Of a stretch of DNA of 64,000 bases, positions 34,791 to 46,720 are shown one piece after another. The position numbers and the translations under genes are program-made. Each line of letters begins with the position of its first letter. The first letter of the stretch is position 1. The notes beneath the pieces were generated by a model. The model was not told where the DNA came from and did no database searches. It saw nothing but the letters and a program-made list of their open reading frames with translations. Location of the stretch: assembly GCA_034359265.1 (NCBI GenBank), contig CP136897.1:37063501-37127500 (forward strand), in the 5' to 3' direction. Source of the stretch: Canna indica (taxonomy: Eukaryota > Streptophyta > Magnoliopsida > Zingiberales > Cannaceae).

Positions 34791-35156
34791 TTTTTTTACT
34801 ACCTATTTGATTGCACGACGAGATCATTTTTTTTACCAATCTTTCTAACCAAACATTAAGGACGGACGACGTCGTCGCCATAAAATTTGGCTGTCGATCG
34901 CCCGCGCGGGGCCCGCCGCAACCTCTACGGCCGGCTCGATCGACCAACCGACGCGAAAAATTTAAATTTGTAAATAAATAAGAAAAATAACATTTCAATT
35001 ATTATTTTTCATTTAAAACGGTCGTAACTCCGTGCAATATTGTCTGATTTCAATTTTTCACGTGGCGTTGAAAGGCGCGCAAAGAGACGAAGAAAATGAC
35101 CCCGAGCTGTCCCTCGGACGCAAAACCTTATTATCCGACGATCAGAAGTGCATGAC

Positions 35157-35275
35157 GGGTTCGATCATACCAGCACTAACGCACCGGATCCCTTCAGAAC
35201 TCCGAAGTTAAGCGTGCTTGGGAGAGAGTAGTACTAGGATGGGTGACTGCCTGGAAAGTCCTCGTGTTGCACCTT
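35157..35275 (+). rRNA. 5S rRNA gene C79, degenerate
   Basis: G5T, A37T, C67A, C92T, C93G, G99A. Confidence 0.91.
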
Positions 35276-35363
35276 TTTTTTTAATACGTATTTGATTGCA
35301 CGACGACATCATTTTTTTTACGAATCTTTATAACCAAACATTAAGGACGGATGACGTCGTCGC

Positions 35364-35414
35364 CATACTAGCACTAACGCACCAGATCCCATCAGAACTC
35401 AGAAGTTAAGCGTG
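35364..35414 (+). pseudogene. 5S internal fragment C80 (nt 10-60)
   Basis: Both ends are lost. On the left, spacer GTCGTCGC joins CATACTAGC through a shared CAT; on the right, AAGCGTG joins spacer GGCGCTGAAAGG through a shared CGTG. C15T and G30A are visible. No terminator or box C. Confidence 0.88.
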
Positions 35415-35506
35415 GCGCTGAAAGGCGCGCAAAGAGACGAAGAAAATGCCCCCGAACTCTCCCTCGGACGCTCTCCCTTATTAGCCGACGATCAGAAGTG
35501 CATATC

Positions 35507-35625
35507 GGGTATGATAATACCAGCACTAACGCACTGGATCCCATCAGAACTCCGAAGTTAAGGGTGCTTGGGCGAGAGTAGTACTTGGATGGGTGACCCC
35601 TTGGGAAGTCCTCGCGTTGCACCTT
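35507..35625 (+). rRNA. 5S rRNA gene C81 (C57G class)
   Basis: G5A, C6T, C10A, C29T, C57G, A80T, C95T, T109C; near-twin of C71. Confidence 0.91.
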
Positions 35626-35825
35626 TTTTTTTACTACCTATTTAATTGCACGACGAGATCATTTTTTTTACCAATCTTTCTAACCAAACGTTAAGGACGG
35701 ACGACGTCGTCGTCATAAATCTTGGCTGTCGATCGCTTGCGCTAGGCCCGCCGCAACCTCTACGGCCGGCTCGATCGACCAACCGACCCAAAAAATTAAA
35801 ATTTGTAAAAAAATAAGAAAAATAA

Positions 35826-35935
35826 TATACCAGCACTAACGCACCGGATCCCATCAGAACTTTGAAATTAAGCGTGCTTGGGCGAGAGTAGTACTAGGAT
35901 GGGTGACCCCCTGGGAAGACCTCGTGTTGTACCTT
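35826..35935 (+). pseudogene. 5'-truncated 5S gene C82
   Basis: Twin of C72 by position (3,401 bp) with the junction now AATATACC (C10T); C46T, C47T, G51A, T103A, C114T. Confidence 0.91.
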
Positions 35936-36302
35936 TTTTTTTTTACTACCTATTTGATTGCACAACGAGATCATTTTTTTACCAATCTTTCTAACGAAAC
36001 GTTAAGGACGGACGACGTCGTCGCCATAAATCTTGGCTGTCGATCGCCCGCGCGGGGCCCGCCGCAACCTCTACGGCCGGCTCGATCGACCAACTAACCC
36101 GAAAGATTAAAATTTGTAAATAAATAAGAAAAATAACATTTCAGTTATAATTTTTCGTTTAAAACGGGCGTAACTCCGTGCAATATTGTCTGATTTCAGC
36201 TTTTCACGTGGCGCTGAAAGGCGCGGGAAGAGACGAAGAAAATGACCCCGAGCTGTCCCTCGGTCGCTCACCCTTATTAGCCGACGATCAGAAATGCATG
36301 AT

Positions 36303-36421
36303 GGGTGCGATCATACCAGCACTAACGCACCGGATTCCATCAGAACTCCGAAATTAAGCGTGCTTGGGCGAGAGTAGTACTAGGATGGGTGACCCCCTGG
36401 GAAGTCCTCGTGTTGCACTTG
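36303..36421 (+). rRNA. 5S rRNA gene C83
   Basis: C34T, G51A, C117T. Confidence 0.94.
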
Positions 36422-36783
36422 TTTTTTTACTACCTATTTGATTGCACAACGAGATCATTTTTTTTACCAATCTTTCTAACAAAACGTTAAGGACGGACGA
36501 TGTCGTCGCCATAAAATTTGGTTGTCGATCGCCCGCGCGGGGCCCGCCGCAACCTCTACGGCCGGCTCGATCGACCAACTAACCCGAAAAATTAAAATTT
36601 GTAAATAAATAAGAAAAATAACATTTTAGTTATTATTTTTCGTTTAAAACGGGCGTAACTCCGTGCATTTTTGTCTGATTTCAGCTTTTCACGTAGCGCT
36701 AAAAGGCGCGCGAAGAGACGAAGAAAATGACCCCGAGCTATCCCTCGGACGCTCACCCTTATTAGCCGAAGATCAGAAGCGCA

Positions 36784-36799
36784 CCTCGTGTTGCACCTT
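36784..36799 (+). pseudogene. 5S 3' remnant C84
   Basis: Only CCTCGTGTTGCACC and the terminator remain: upstream GATCAGAAGCGCA joins directly to about nt 104, so nt 1-103 are gone while the promoter region is kept. Confidence 0.85.
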
Positions 36800-36886
36800 T
36801 TTTTTTACTAAGTATTTGATTGCACGACGAGATCATTTTTTTATCAATCTTTCTAACCAAACATTAAGGACGGATGACGTCGTCGC

Positions 36887-36996
36887 CATACTAGCACTAA
36901 TGCACCGGATCCCATCAAAACTCCGAAGTTAAGCATGCTTGGGCGAGAGTAGTACTAGGATGGGTGACCCCCTGGGAAGTCCTCGTGTTGCACCTT
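36887..36996 (+). pseudogene. 5'-truncated 5S gene C85 (different joint)
   Basis: nt 10-119 joined to spacer GTCGTCGC at CAT, the same left joint as C80 with the same CATTAAGGACGGATGACG flank. C15T, C24T, G41A, G58A. The gene body to the terminator is kept. Confidence 0.9.
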
Positions 36997-37363
36997 TTTT
37001 TTTACTACCTATTTGATTTCACGACGAGTTCATTTTTTTTACCAATCTTTCTAACGAAACGTTATGGACGGACGACTTCGTCGCCATAAATCTTGGCTGT
37101 CGATCGCCCGCGCGTGGGCCCGCCGCAACCTCTACGGCCGGCTCGATCGACCAACTAACCCGAAAAACTAAAATTTGTAAATAAATAAGAAAAATAACAT
37201 TTCAGTTATTATTTTTCGTTTAAAACGGGCGTAACTCCGTGCATTATTGTCCGATTTTAGCTTTTCACGTGGCGCTGAAAGGCGCGGGAAGAAACAAAGA
37301 AAATGACCCCGAGCTATCCCTCGGACGCTCACCCTTATTAGCCGACGATCAGAAGTGCATAAC

Positions 37364-37482
37364 GGTTGCGATCATACCAGCACTAACGCATCAGATCCCA
37401 TCAGAACTCCGAAGTTAAGTGTGCTTGGGCGAGAGTAGTACTAGGATGGGTGACCCCCTGGGAAGTCCTCGTGTTGCACCTT
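37364..37482 (+). rRNA. 5S rRNA gene C86
   Basis: G3T, C28T, G30A, C57T: same as C75, 3,820 bp away. Confidence 0.94.
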
Positions 37483-37849
37483 TTTTGTTTACTACCTATT
37501 TGATTGCACGACGAGATCATTTTTTTTACCAATCTTTCTAACCAAACGTTAAGGACGAACGACGTCGTCGACATAAAATTTGGCTGTCGATCGCCCGCGC
37601 GGGGCCCGCCGCAACCTCTACGGCCGGCTCGATCGACCAACCGACCCGAAAAATTAAAATTTGTAAATAAATAAGAAAAATAACATTTCAATTATTATTT
37701 TTCGTTTAAAACGGGCGTAACTCCGTGCATTATTGTTCGATTTCAGCTTTTCACGTGGCGCTAAAAGGCGCGCGAAGAGACAAAGAAAATGACCCCGAGC
37801 TATCCCTCAAACGCTCACCCTTATTTGCCGACGATCAGAAGTGCATGAC

Positions 37850-37865
37850 GGGTGCGATCGTACCA
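37850..37865 (+). pseudogene. 5S 5' remnant C87 (16 nt)
   Basis: Same joint as C74 and C76; A11G (GATCGTACCA). Confidence 0.9.
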
Positions 37866-38007
37866 AAAACGGGCGTAACTCCGTGCATTATTGTCCGATT
37901 TCAGCTTTTCACGTGGCGCTAAAAGGCGCGCGAAGAGACGAAGAAAATGACCCCGAGCTATCCCTCGGACGCTCACCCTTATTAGCCGACGATCAGAAGT
38001 GCATGAC

Positions 38008-38126
38008 GGGTGCGATCATACCAGCACTAATGCATTGGATCCCATCAGAACTCCGAAGTTAAGCGTGCTTGGGCGAGAGTAGTACTAGGATCGGTGACCC
38101 CCTGGGAAGTCCTCGTGTTGCACTTG
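38008..38126 (+). rRNA. 5S rRNA gene C88
   Basis: C24T, C28T, C29T, G85C, C117T. Confidence 0.93.
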
Positions 38127-38492
38127 TTTTTTTACTACCTATTTGATTGCACGCCGAGATCATTTTTTTTACCAATCTTTCTAACCAAACGTTAAGGACG
38201 GACGATGTCGTCGCCATAAATCTTGGCTGTCGATCGCCCGCGCGGGGCCCGCCGCAACCTCTACGGCCGGCTCGATCGACCAACCGACCCCAAAAATTAA
38301 AATTTGTAAATAAATAATAAAAGTAACATTTCAATTATTATTTTTCGTTTAAAATGTGCGTAACTCGGTGCATTATTGTCCGATTTCAGCTTTTCACGTG
38401 GCGCTGAAAGGCGCGCGAAGAGACGAAGAAAATGACCCCGAGCTGTCCCTCGGACGCTCACCCTTATTAGCCGACGATCAGAAGTGCATGAC

Positions 38493-38611
38493 GGGTGCGA
38501 TTATACCACCACTAACGCACCGGATCCCATCAGAACTCCGAAGTTAAGCGTGTTTGGGCGAGAGTAGTACTAGGATGCGTGACCCCCTAGGAAGTTCTCG
38601 TGTTGCATCTT
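38493..38611 (+). rRNA. 5S rRNA gene C89, degenerate
   Basis: C10T, G17C, C61T, G86C, G97A, C104T, C116T. The spacer lost 11 bp of the CG-rich island at about 38725 between GCCCG repeats. Confidence 0.91.
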
Positions 38612-38968
38612 TGTTTTTTACTACCTATTTGATTGCACGACGAGATCATTTTTTTTACTAATCTTTCTAACCAAACGTTAAGGACGGACGACGTCGTCGC
38701 CATAAAATTTGGCTGTCGATCGCCCGCCGCAACCTCTATGGCCGGCTCGATCGACCAACCGATCCGAAAAATTAAAATTTATAAATAAATAAGAAAAATA
38801 ACATTTCAATTATTATTTTTCGTTTAAAATGGGCGTAACTCCGTGTATTATTGTTCGATTTCAGCTTTTCACGTGGCGCTGAAAGGCGTGCAAAGAGACG
38901 AAGAAAATGACCCCCGAACTCTCCCTCGGACGCTCGCCCTTATTAGCCGACGATCAGAAGTGCATATC

Positions 38969-39087
38969 TGGTGCGATTATACCAGCACTAACGCACCGGA
39001 TCCCATCAGAACTCTGAAGTTAATCGTGCTTGGGCGAGAGTAGTACTAGGATGGGTGACCCCTTGGGAAGTCCTCGCGTTGCACCTT
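38969..39087 (+). rRNA. 5S rRNA gene C90
   Basis: G1T, C10T, C47T, G56T, C95T, T109C. Confidence 0.92.
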
Positions 39088-39453
39088 TTTTTTTACTACC
39101 AATTTGATTGCACGATGAGATCATTTTTTTTACTGATCTTTCTAACCAAACGTTAAGGACGGACGACGTCGTCGCCATAAATCTTGGCTGTCGATCGCCT
39201 GCGCGGGGCCCGCCGCAACCTCTACTGCCGGCTCGATCGACCAACCGACCCGAAAAATTAAAATTTGTAAATAAATAAGAAAAATAACATTCTAATTATT
39301 ATTTTTCATTTAAAACGGGCGTAACTCCGTGCATTATTGTCCGATTTCAGCTTTTTACGTGGCGTTGAAAGGCACGCGAAGAGACGAAGAAAATGACCCC
39401 GAGTTGTCCCTCGAACGCTCACCCTTATTAGCCGACGATCAGAAGTGCATGAC

Positions 39454-39572
39454 GGGTGAGATCATACTAGCACTAACGCACCGGATCCCATCAGAACTCC
39501 GAAGTTAAGCAGGCTTGCGCGAGAGTGGTAGTAGGATGGGTGACCCCTTGGGAAGTCCGCGTGTTGCACTTG
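39454..39572 (+). rRNA. 5S rRNA gene C91, degenerate (G65C/A74G class)
   Basis: C6A, C15T, G58A, T59G, G65C, A74G, C78G, C95T, T106G, C117T. Box A and intermediate element are altered. Near-identical to C92 next door. Confidence 0.9.
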
Positions 39573-39938
39573 TTTTTTTACTACCTATTTGATTGCACGA
39601 CGAGATTATTTTTTTTACCAATCTTTCTAACCAAATGTTAAGGACGGACGACGTCGTCGCCATAAATCTTGGCTGTCGATGGCCCGCGCGGGGCCCGCCG
39701 CAACCTCTACGGCCGGCTCGATCGATCAACCGACCCGAAAAATTAAAATTTGTAAATAAATAAGAAAAATAACGTTTCAATTATTATTTTTCGTTTAAAA
39801 CGGGCGTAACTCCGTGCATTATTGTCCGATTTCAACTTTTTACGTGGCGTTGAAAGGCACGCGAAGAGACGAAGAAAATGACCCCGAGTTGTCCCTCGGA
39901 CGCTCACCCTTATTAGCCGACGATCAGAAGTGCATGAC

Positions 39939-40057
39939 GGGTGCGATCATACTAGCACTAACGCACCGGATCCCATCAGAACTCCGAAGTTAAGCAGGCT
40001 TGCGCGAGAGTGGTAGTAGGATGGGTGACCCCTTGGGAAGTCCGCGTGTTGCACTTG
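39939..40057 (+). rRNA. 5S rRNA gene C92, degenerate (G65C/A74G class)
   Basis: C91 without C6A. Confidence 0.9.
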
Positions 40058-40423
40058 TTTTTTTACTACCTATTTGATTGCACGACGAGATCATTTTTTT
40101 TACCAATCTTTCTAACCAAACGTTAAGGACGGACGACGTCGTCGCCATAAATCTTGGCTGTCGATCGCCTGCGCGGGGCCCGCCGCAACCTCTACTGCCG
40201 GCTCGATCGACCAACCGACCCGAAAAATTAAAATTTGTAAATAAATAAGAAAAATAACATTCTAATTATTATTTTTCATTTAAAACGGGCGTAACTCCGT
40301 GCATTATTGTCCGATTTCAACTTTTCACGTGGCGGTGAAAGGCACGCGAAGAGACGAAGAAAATGACCCCGAGTTGTCCCTCGGACGCTCACCCTTATTA
40401 GCCGACGATCAGAAGTGCATGAC

Positions 40424-40542
40424 GGGTGCGATCATACTAGCACTAACGCACCGGATCCCATCAGAACTCCGAAGTTAAGCGTGCTTGCGCGAGAGTGGTA
40501 CTATGATGGGTGACCCCTTGGGAAGACCTCGTGTTGCACTTG
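40424..40542 (+). rRNA. 5S rRNA gene C93 (G65C/A74G class)
   Basis: C15T, G65C, A74G, G81T, C95T, T103A, C117T; 81/95 becomes U-U. Confidence 0.91.
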
Positions 40543-40908
40543 TTTTTTTACTACCTATTTGATTGCATGACGAGATTATTTTTTTTACCAATCTTTCTAA
40601 CCAAATGTTAAGGACGGACGACGTCGTCGCCATAAAATTTGGCTGTCGATCGCTCACGCGGGGCCCGCCGCAACCTCTACGGCCAGCTCGATCGACCAAC
40701 CGACCCGAAAAATTAAAATTTGTAAATAAATAAGAAAAATAACATTTCAATTATTATTTTTTGTTGAAAACGGGCGTAACTCCGTGCATTATTGTCCGAT
40801 ATCAACTTTTCACGTGGCGTTGAAAGGCACGCGAAGAGACGAAGAAAATGACCCCGAGTTGTCCCTCGGACGCTCACCCTTATTAGCCGACGATCAGAAG
40901 TGCATGAC

Positions 40909-41027
40909 GGGTGCGATCATACTAGCACTAACGCACCGGATCCCATCAGAACTCCGAAGTTAAGCATGCTTGCGCTAGAGTGGTAGTAGGATGGGTGACC
41001 CCTTGGGAAGTCCTCGTGTTGCATCTT
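40909..41027 (+). rRNA. 5S rRNA gene C94 (G65C/A74G class)
   Basis: C15T, G58A, G65C, G68T, A74G, C78G, C95T, C116T. Its spacer repeats that of C93 (TCACGCGGGG, GGCCAGCTCG). Confidence 0.91.
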
Positions 41028-41393
41028 TTTTTTTACTACCTATTTGATTGCACGACGAGATCATTTTTTTTACCAATCTTTCTAACCAAATGTTAAGGAC
41101 GGACGACGTCGTCGCCATAAAATTTGGCTGTCGATCGCTCACGCGGGGCCCGCCGCAACCTCTACGGCCAGCTCGATCGACCAACCGACCCGAAAAATTA
41201 AAATTTGTAAATAAATAAGAAAAATAACATTTCAATTATTATTTTTTGTTGAAAACGGGCGTAACTCCGTGCATTATTGTCCGATATCAGCTTTTCACGT
41301 GGCGCTGAAAGGTGCGCAAAGAGACGAAGAAAATGACCCCGAGTTGTCCCTCGGACGCTCACCCTTATTAGCCGACGATCAGAAATGCATATC

Positions 41394-41512
41394 GGGTGTG
41401 ATCATACCAGCACTAACGCACCGGATCCCATCAGAACTCCGAAGTTAAGCATGCTTGGGTGAGAGTAGTACTAGGATGGGTGACCCCTTGGGAAGTCCTC
41501 GTGTTGCACTTG
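41394..41512 (+). rRNA. 5S rRNA gene C95
   Basis: C6T, G58A, C67T, C95T, C117T, all C-to-T or G-to-A changes. C101 is its relative 2,906 bp away. Confidence 0.93.
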
Positions 41513-41877
41513 TTTTTTTACTACCTATTTGATTGCACGACGAGATCATTTTTTTTACCAATCTTTCTAACCAAATGTTAAGGACGGACGACTTCGTCGC
41601 CATAAACCTTGGCTGTCGATCCCCCGCACGGGGCCCGCCGCAACCTCTACGGCCGGCTCGATCGACCAACAGACCCGAAAAATTAAAATTTGTAAATAAA
41701 TAATAAAAAAACATTTCAATTATTATTTTTCATTTAAAACGGGCGTAACTCCGTGCATTATTGTCCGATTTCAGCTTTTCACGTGGCGCTGAAAGGCTTG
41801 CGAAGAGAGGAAGAAAATGACCCCGAGTTGTCCCTCGGACGCTCACCCTTATTAGCCGACGATCAGAAGTGCATGAC

Positions 41878-41996
41878 GGGTGCGATCATACTAGCACTAA
41901 CGCACCGGATCCCATCAGAACTCCGAAGTTAAGCGTGCTAGCGCGAGAGTGGTACTAGGATGGGTGACCCCTTGGCAAGTCCTCGCGTTGCACCTT
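41878..41996 (+). rRNA. 5S rRNA gene C96 (G65C/A74G class)
   Basis: C15T, T63A, G65C, A74G, C95T, G99C, T109C. Confidence 0.92.
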
Positions 41997-42361
41997 TTTT
42001 TTTACTACCTATTTGATTGCACGACGAGATCATTTTTTTTACCAATCTTTCTAACCAAATGTTAAGGACGGACGACTTCGTCGCCATAAACCTTGGCTGT
42101 CGATCCCCCGCACGGGGCCCGCCGCAACCTCTACGGCCGGCTCGATCGACCAACAGACCCGAAAAATTAAAATTTGTAAATAAATAATAAAAAAACATCT
42201 CAATTATTATTTTTCATTTAAAACGGGCGTAACTCCGTGCATTATTGTCCGATTTCATCTTTTCACATGGCGCTGAAAGGCATGCGAAGAGACGAAGAAA
42301 ATGACCCCGAGTTGTCCCTCGGACGCTCACCCTTATTAGCCGACGATCAGAAGTGCATGAC

Positions 42362-42480
42362 GAGTGCGATCATACAAGCACTAACGCACCGGATCCCATC
42401 AGAACTCCGTAGTTAAGCGTGCTTGCGCGAGAGTGGTACTAGGATGGGTGACCCCTTGGGAAGTCCTCGTGTTGCACCTC
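42362..42480 (+). rRNA. 5S rRNA gene C97 (G65C/A74G class)
   Basis: G2A, C15A, A49T, G65C, A74G, C95T. Confidence 0.92.
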
Positions 42481-42846
42481 TTTTTTTACTACCTATTTGA
42501 TTGCACGACGAGATCATTTTTTTTACCAATCTTTCTAACCAAACGTTAAGGAAGGACGACGTCGTCGCCATAAATCTTGGCTGTCGAGCACCCGCGCGGG
42601 TCCCGCCGCAACCTCTACGGCTGGCTCGATAGACCTACCGACCTAAAAAATTAAAATTTGTAAATAAATAAGAAAAATAACATTTCAATTATTATTTTTC
42701 GTTTAAAACAGGCGTAACTCCGTGCATTATTGTCCGATTTCAGCTTTTCACGTGGCGCTGAAAGGCACGTGAAGAGACGAAGAAAATGACCCCGAGTTGT
42801 CCCTCGGATGCTCACCCTTATTAGCCGACGATCAGAAGTGCATGAC

Positions 42847-42963
42847 CGGTGCGATCATACTAGCACTAACGCACCGGATCCCATCTGAACTCCGAAGTTA
42901 AGCGTGCGTGGGCGAGAGTAGTACTAGGATGGTGACCCCTGGGAAGTCCTCGTGCTGAACTTG
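42847..42963 (+). rRNA. 5S rRNA gene C98, probable pseudogene (box C deletions)
   Basis: G1C, C15T, A40T, T62G, T111C, C114A, C117T and two 1-nt losses giving GGATGGTGACCCCTGGG. Box C, box A and helix I are all altered and the terminator is interrupted. Five loci share most of this (C98, C103, C108, C111, C118), so a dead copy has been amplified. Confidence 0.88.
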
Positions 42964-43328
42964 TTTTTTTACTACCTATTTGATTGCACGACGAGATCAT
43001 TTTTTTACCAATCTTTCTAACCAAACGTTAAGGACGGACGACGTCGTCGTCATAAATCTTGGCTGTCGAACGCCCGCGCGGGGCCCGCCGCAACCTCTAC
43101 GGCCGGCTCGATCGACCAACCGACCTGAAAAATTAAAATTTGTAAATAAATAAGAAAAATAACATTTCAATTATTATTTTTCGTTTAAAACGGGCGTAAC
43201 TCCGTGCATTATTGTCCGATTTCAGCTTTTCACGTGGCGCTGAAAGGCACGCGAAGAGACGAAGAAAATGACCCCGAGTTGTCCCTCGGACGCTCACCCT
43301 TATTAGCCGACGATCGAAAGTGCATGAC

Positions 43329-43447
43329 GGGTGCGATCATACTAGCACTAACGCACCGGATCCCATCAGAACTCCGAAGTTAAGCGTGCTTGCGCGAGAG
43401 TGGTACTAGGATGGGTGACCCCTTGGGAAGTCCTCGCGTTGCACCTT
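43329..43447 (+). rRNA. 5S rRNA gene C99 (G65C/A74G class)
   Basis: C15T, G65C, A74G, C95T, T109C. Confidence 0.93.
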
Positions 43448-43813
43448 TTTTTTTACTACCTATTTGATTGCACGACGAGATCATTTTTTTTACCAATCTT
43501 TCTAACCAAACGTTAAGGACGGACGACATCGTCGCCATAAAATTTCGCTGTCGATCGCCCGCGCGGGGCCCGCCGCAACCTCTACGGCCGGCTCGATCGA
43601 CCAACCGACCTGAAAAATTAAAATTTGTAAATAAATAATAAAAAAACATTTCAATTATTATTTTTCGTTTAAAACGGGCGTAACTCCGTGCATTATTGTC
43701 CGATATCAGCTTTTCACGTGGCGCTGAAAGGTGCGCAAAGAGACGAAGAAAATGACCCCCGAACTCTCCCTCGGACGCTCACCCTTATTAGCCGACGATC
43801 AGAAGTGCATATC

Positions 43814-43932
43814 GGGTGTGATCATACCAGCACTAACGCACCGGATCCCATAAGAACTCCGAAGTTAAGGGTGCTTGGGCGAGAGTAGTACTAGGATGGG
43901 TGACCCCTTGGGAAGTCCTCGTGTTGCACCTT
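43814..43932 (+). rRNA. 5S rRNA gene C100 (C57G class)
   Basis: C6T, C39A, C57G, C95T. Confidence 0.93.
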
Positions 43933-44299
43933 TTTTTTTACTACCTATTTGATTGCACGACGAGATCATTTTTTTTACCAATCTTTCTAATCAAATGTTA
44001 AGGACGGACGACGTCGTCGCCATAAAATTTGGCTGTCGATCGCTCACGCGGGGCCCGCCGCAACCTCTACGGCCAGCTCGATCGACCAACCGACCCAAAA
44101 AATTAAAATTTGTAAATAAATAAGAAAAATAACATTTCAATTATTATTTTTTATTGAAAACGGGCGTAACTCCGTGCACTATTGTCCGATTTCAGCTTTT
44201 CACGTGGCGCTGAAAGGCGCGCGAAGAGACGAAGAAAATGACCCCCGAACTCTCCCTCGGACGCTCACCCTTATTAGCCGACGATCAGAAATGCATATC

Positions 44300-44418
44300 G
44301 GGTGTGATCATACCAGCACTAACGCACCGGATCCCATCAGAACTCCGAAGTTAAGCATGCTTGGGTGAGAGTAGTATTAGGATGGGTGACCCCCTGGGAA
44401 GTCCTCGTGTTGCACTTG
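44300..44418 (+). rRNA. 5S rRNA gene C101
   Basis: C6T, G58A, C67T, C78T, C117T. Confidence 0.93.
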
Positions 44419-44783
44419 TTTTTTTACTACCTATTTGATTGCACGACGAGATCATTTTTTTTACCAATCTTTCTAACCAAACATTAAGGACGGACGACTT
44501 CGTCGCCATAAACCTTGGCTGTCGATCTCCCGCGCGGGGCCCGCCGCAACCTCTACGGCCGGCTCGATCGACCAACAGACCCGAAAAATTAAAATTTGTA
44601 AATAAATAATAAAAAAACATTTCAATTATTATTTTTCATTTAAAACGGGCGTAACTCCGTGCATTATTGTCCGATTTCAGCTTTTCACGTGGCGCTGAAA
44701 GGCACGCGAAGAGACGAAGAAAATGACCCCGAGTTGTCCCTCGGACGCTCACCCTTATTAGCCGACGATCAGAAGTGCATGAC

Positions 44784-44902
44784 GGGTGCGATCATACGAG
44801 CACTAACGCACCGGATCCCATCCGAACTCCGAAGTTAAGCGTGCTTGCGCGAGAGTGGTACTAGGATGGGCGACCCCTTGGGAAGTCCTCGTGTTGCACC
44901 AC
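44784..44902 (+). rRNA. 5S rRNA gene C102 (G65C/A74G class)
   Basis: C15G, A40C, G65C, A74G, T88C, C95T. The T run begins CCACTTTTTTT. Confidence 0.92.
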
Positions 44903-45268
44903 TTTTTTTACTACCTATTTGATTGCACGACGAGATCATTTTTTTTACCAATCTTTCTTACCAAACGTTAAGGAAGGACGACGTCGTCGCCATAAATCTT
45001 GGCTGTCGAGCACCCGCGCGGGTCCCGCCGCAACCTCTACGGCTGGCTCGATCGACCAACCGACCCGAAAAATTAAAATTTGTAAATAAATAAGAAAAAT
45101 AACATTTCAATTATTATTTTTCGTTTAAAACGGGCGTAACTCCGTGCATTATTGTCCGATTTCAGCTTTTCACGTGGCGCTGAAAGGCACGTGAAGAGAC
45201 GAAGAAAATGACCCCGAGTTGTCCCTCGGATGCTCACCCTTATTAGCCGACGATCAGAAGTGCATGAC

Positions 45269-45385
45269 CGGTGCGATCATACTAGCACTAACGCACCGGA
45301 TCCCATCTGAACTCCGAAGTTAAGCGTGCGTGTGCGAGAGTAGTACTAGGATGGTGACCCCTGGGAAGTCCTCGTGCTGCACTTG
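45269..45385 (+). rRNA. 5S rRNA gene C103, probable pseudogene (box C deletions)
   Basis: C98 class: G1C, C15T, A40T, T62G, G65T, T111C, C117T and both box C deletions. Confidence 0.88.
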
Positions 45386-45750
45386 TTTTTTTACTACCTA
45401 TTTGATTGCACGACGAGATCATTTTTTTACCAATCTTTCTAACCAAACGTTAAGGACGGACGACGTCGTCGTCATAAATCTTGGCTGTCGATCGCCCGCG
45501 CGGGGCCCGCCGCAACCTCTACGGCCGGCTCGATCGACCAACCGACCCGAAAAATTAAAATTTGTAAATAAATAAGAAAAATAACATTTCAATTATTATT
45601 TTTCGTTTAAAACGGGCGTAACTCCGTGCATTATTGTCCGATTTCAGCTTTTCACGTGGCGCTGAAAGGCACGCGAAGAGACGAAGAAAATGACCCCGAG
45701 TTGTCCCTCGGACGCTCACCCTTATTAGCCGACGATCAAAAGTGCATGAC

Positions 45751-45869
45751 GGGTGCGATCATACTAGCACTAACGCACCGGATCCCATCAGAACTCCGAA
45801 GTTAAGCGTGCTTGCGCGAGAGTGGTACTAGGATGGTTGACCCCTTGGGAAGTCCTCGCGTTGCACCTT
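45751..45869 (+). rRNA. 5S rRNA gene C104 (G65C/A74G class)
   Basis: C15T, G65C, A74G, G87T, C95T, T109C; twin of C99. Confidence 0.92.
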
Positions 45870-46236
45870 TTTTTTTACTACCTATTTGATTGCACGACGA
45901 GATCATTTTTTTTACCAATCTTTCTAACCAAACGTTAAGGACGGACGACATCGTCGCTATAAAATTTGGCTGTCGATCGCCCGCGCGGGGCCCGCCGCAA
46001 CCTCTACGGCCGGCTCGATCGACCAACCGACCCGAAAAATTAAAATTTGTAAATAAATAAGAAAAATAACATTTCAATTATTATTTTTCGTTTAAAACGG
46101 GCGTAACTCCGTGCATTATTGTCCGATATCAGCTTTTCACGTGGCGCTGAAAGGTGCGCAAAGAGACGAAGAAAATGACCCCCGAACTCTCCCTCGGACG
46201 CTCACCCTTATTAGCCGACGATCAGAAGTGCATATC

Positions 46237-46355
46237 GGGTGTGATCATACCAGGACTAACGCACCGGATCCCATCAGAACTCCGAAGTTAAGGGTGCTTG
46301 GGCGAGAGTAGTACTAGGATGGGTGACCCCTTGGGAAGTCCTTGCGTTGCTTCTT
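46237..46355 (+). rRNA. 5S rRNA gene C105 (C57G class)
   Basis: C6T, C18G, C57G, C95T, C107T, T109C, A115T, C116T; the 3' end (TTGCTTC) no longer closes helix I well. Confidence 0.9.
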
Positions 46356-46720
46356 TTTTTTACTACCTATTTGATTGCACGACGAGATCATTTTTTTTAC
46401 CAATCTTTCTAACCAAACGTTAAGGACGGACGACGTCGTCGCCATAAATCTTGGCTGTCGATCGCCCGCGCGGGGTCCGCCGCAACCTCTACAGCCGGCT
46501 CGATCGACCAACCGACCCGAAAAATTAAAATTTGTAAATAAATAAGAAAAATAACATTTCAATTATTATTTTTCGTTTAAAACGGGCGTAACTCCGTGCA
46601 TTATTGTCCGATTTTAGCTTTTCACGTGGCGCAGAAAGGCGCGCGAAGGGACGAAGAAAATAACCCTGAGCTGTCCCTCGGACGCTCACCCTTATTAGCT
46701 GACGATCAGAAGTGCATGAT

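Larger units (their letters stand above)
42362..46360 (+). repeat. 2,422-bp five-unit duplication in 42.4-46.4 kb
   Basis: C97-C100 (42362-43932) and C102-C105 (44784-46355) correspond at 2,422-2,423 bp, sharing class order and the two deletions of C98/C103. C101 separates them. Confidence 0.85.
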
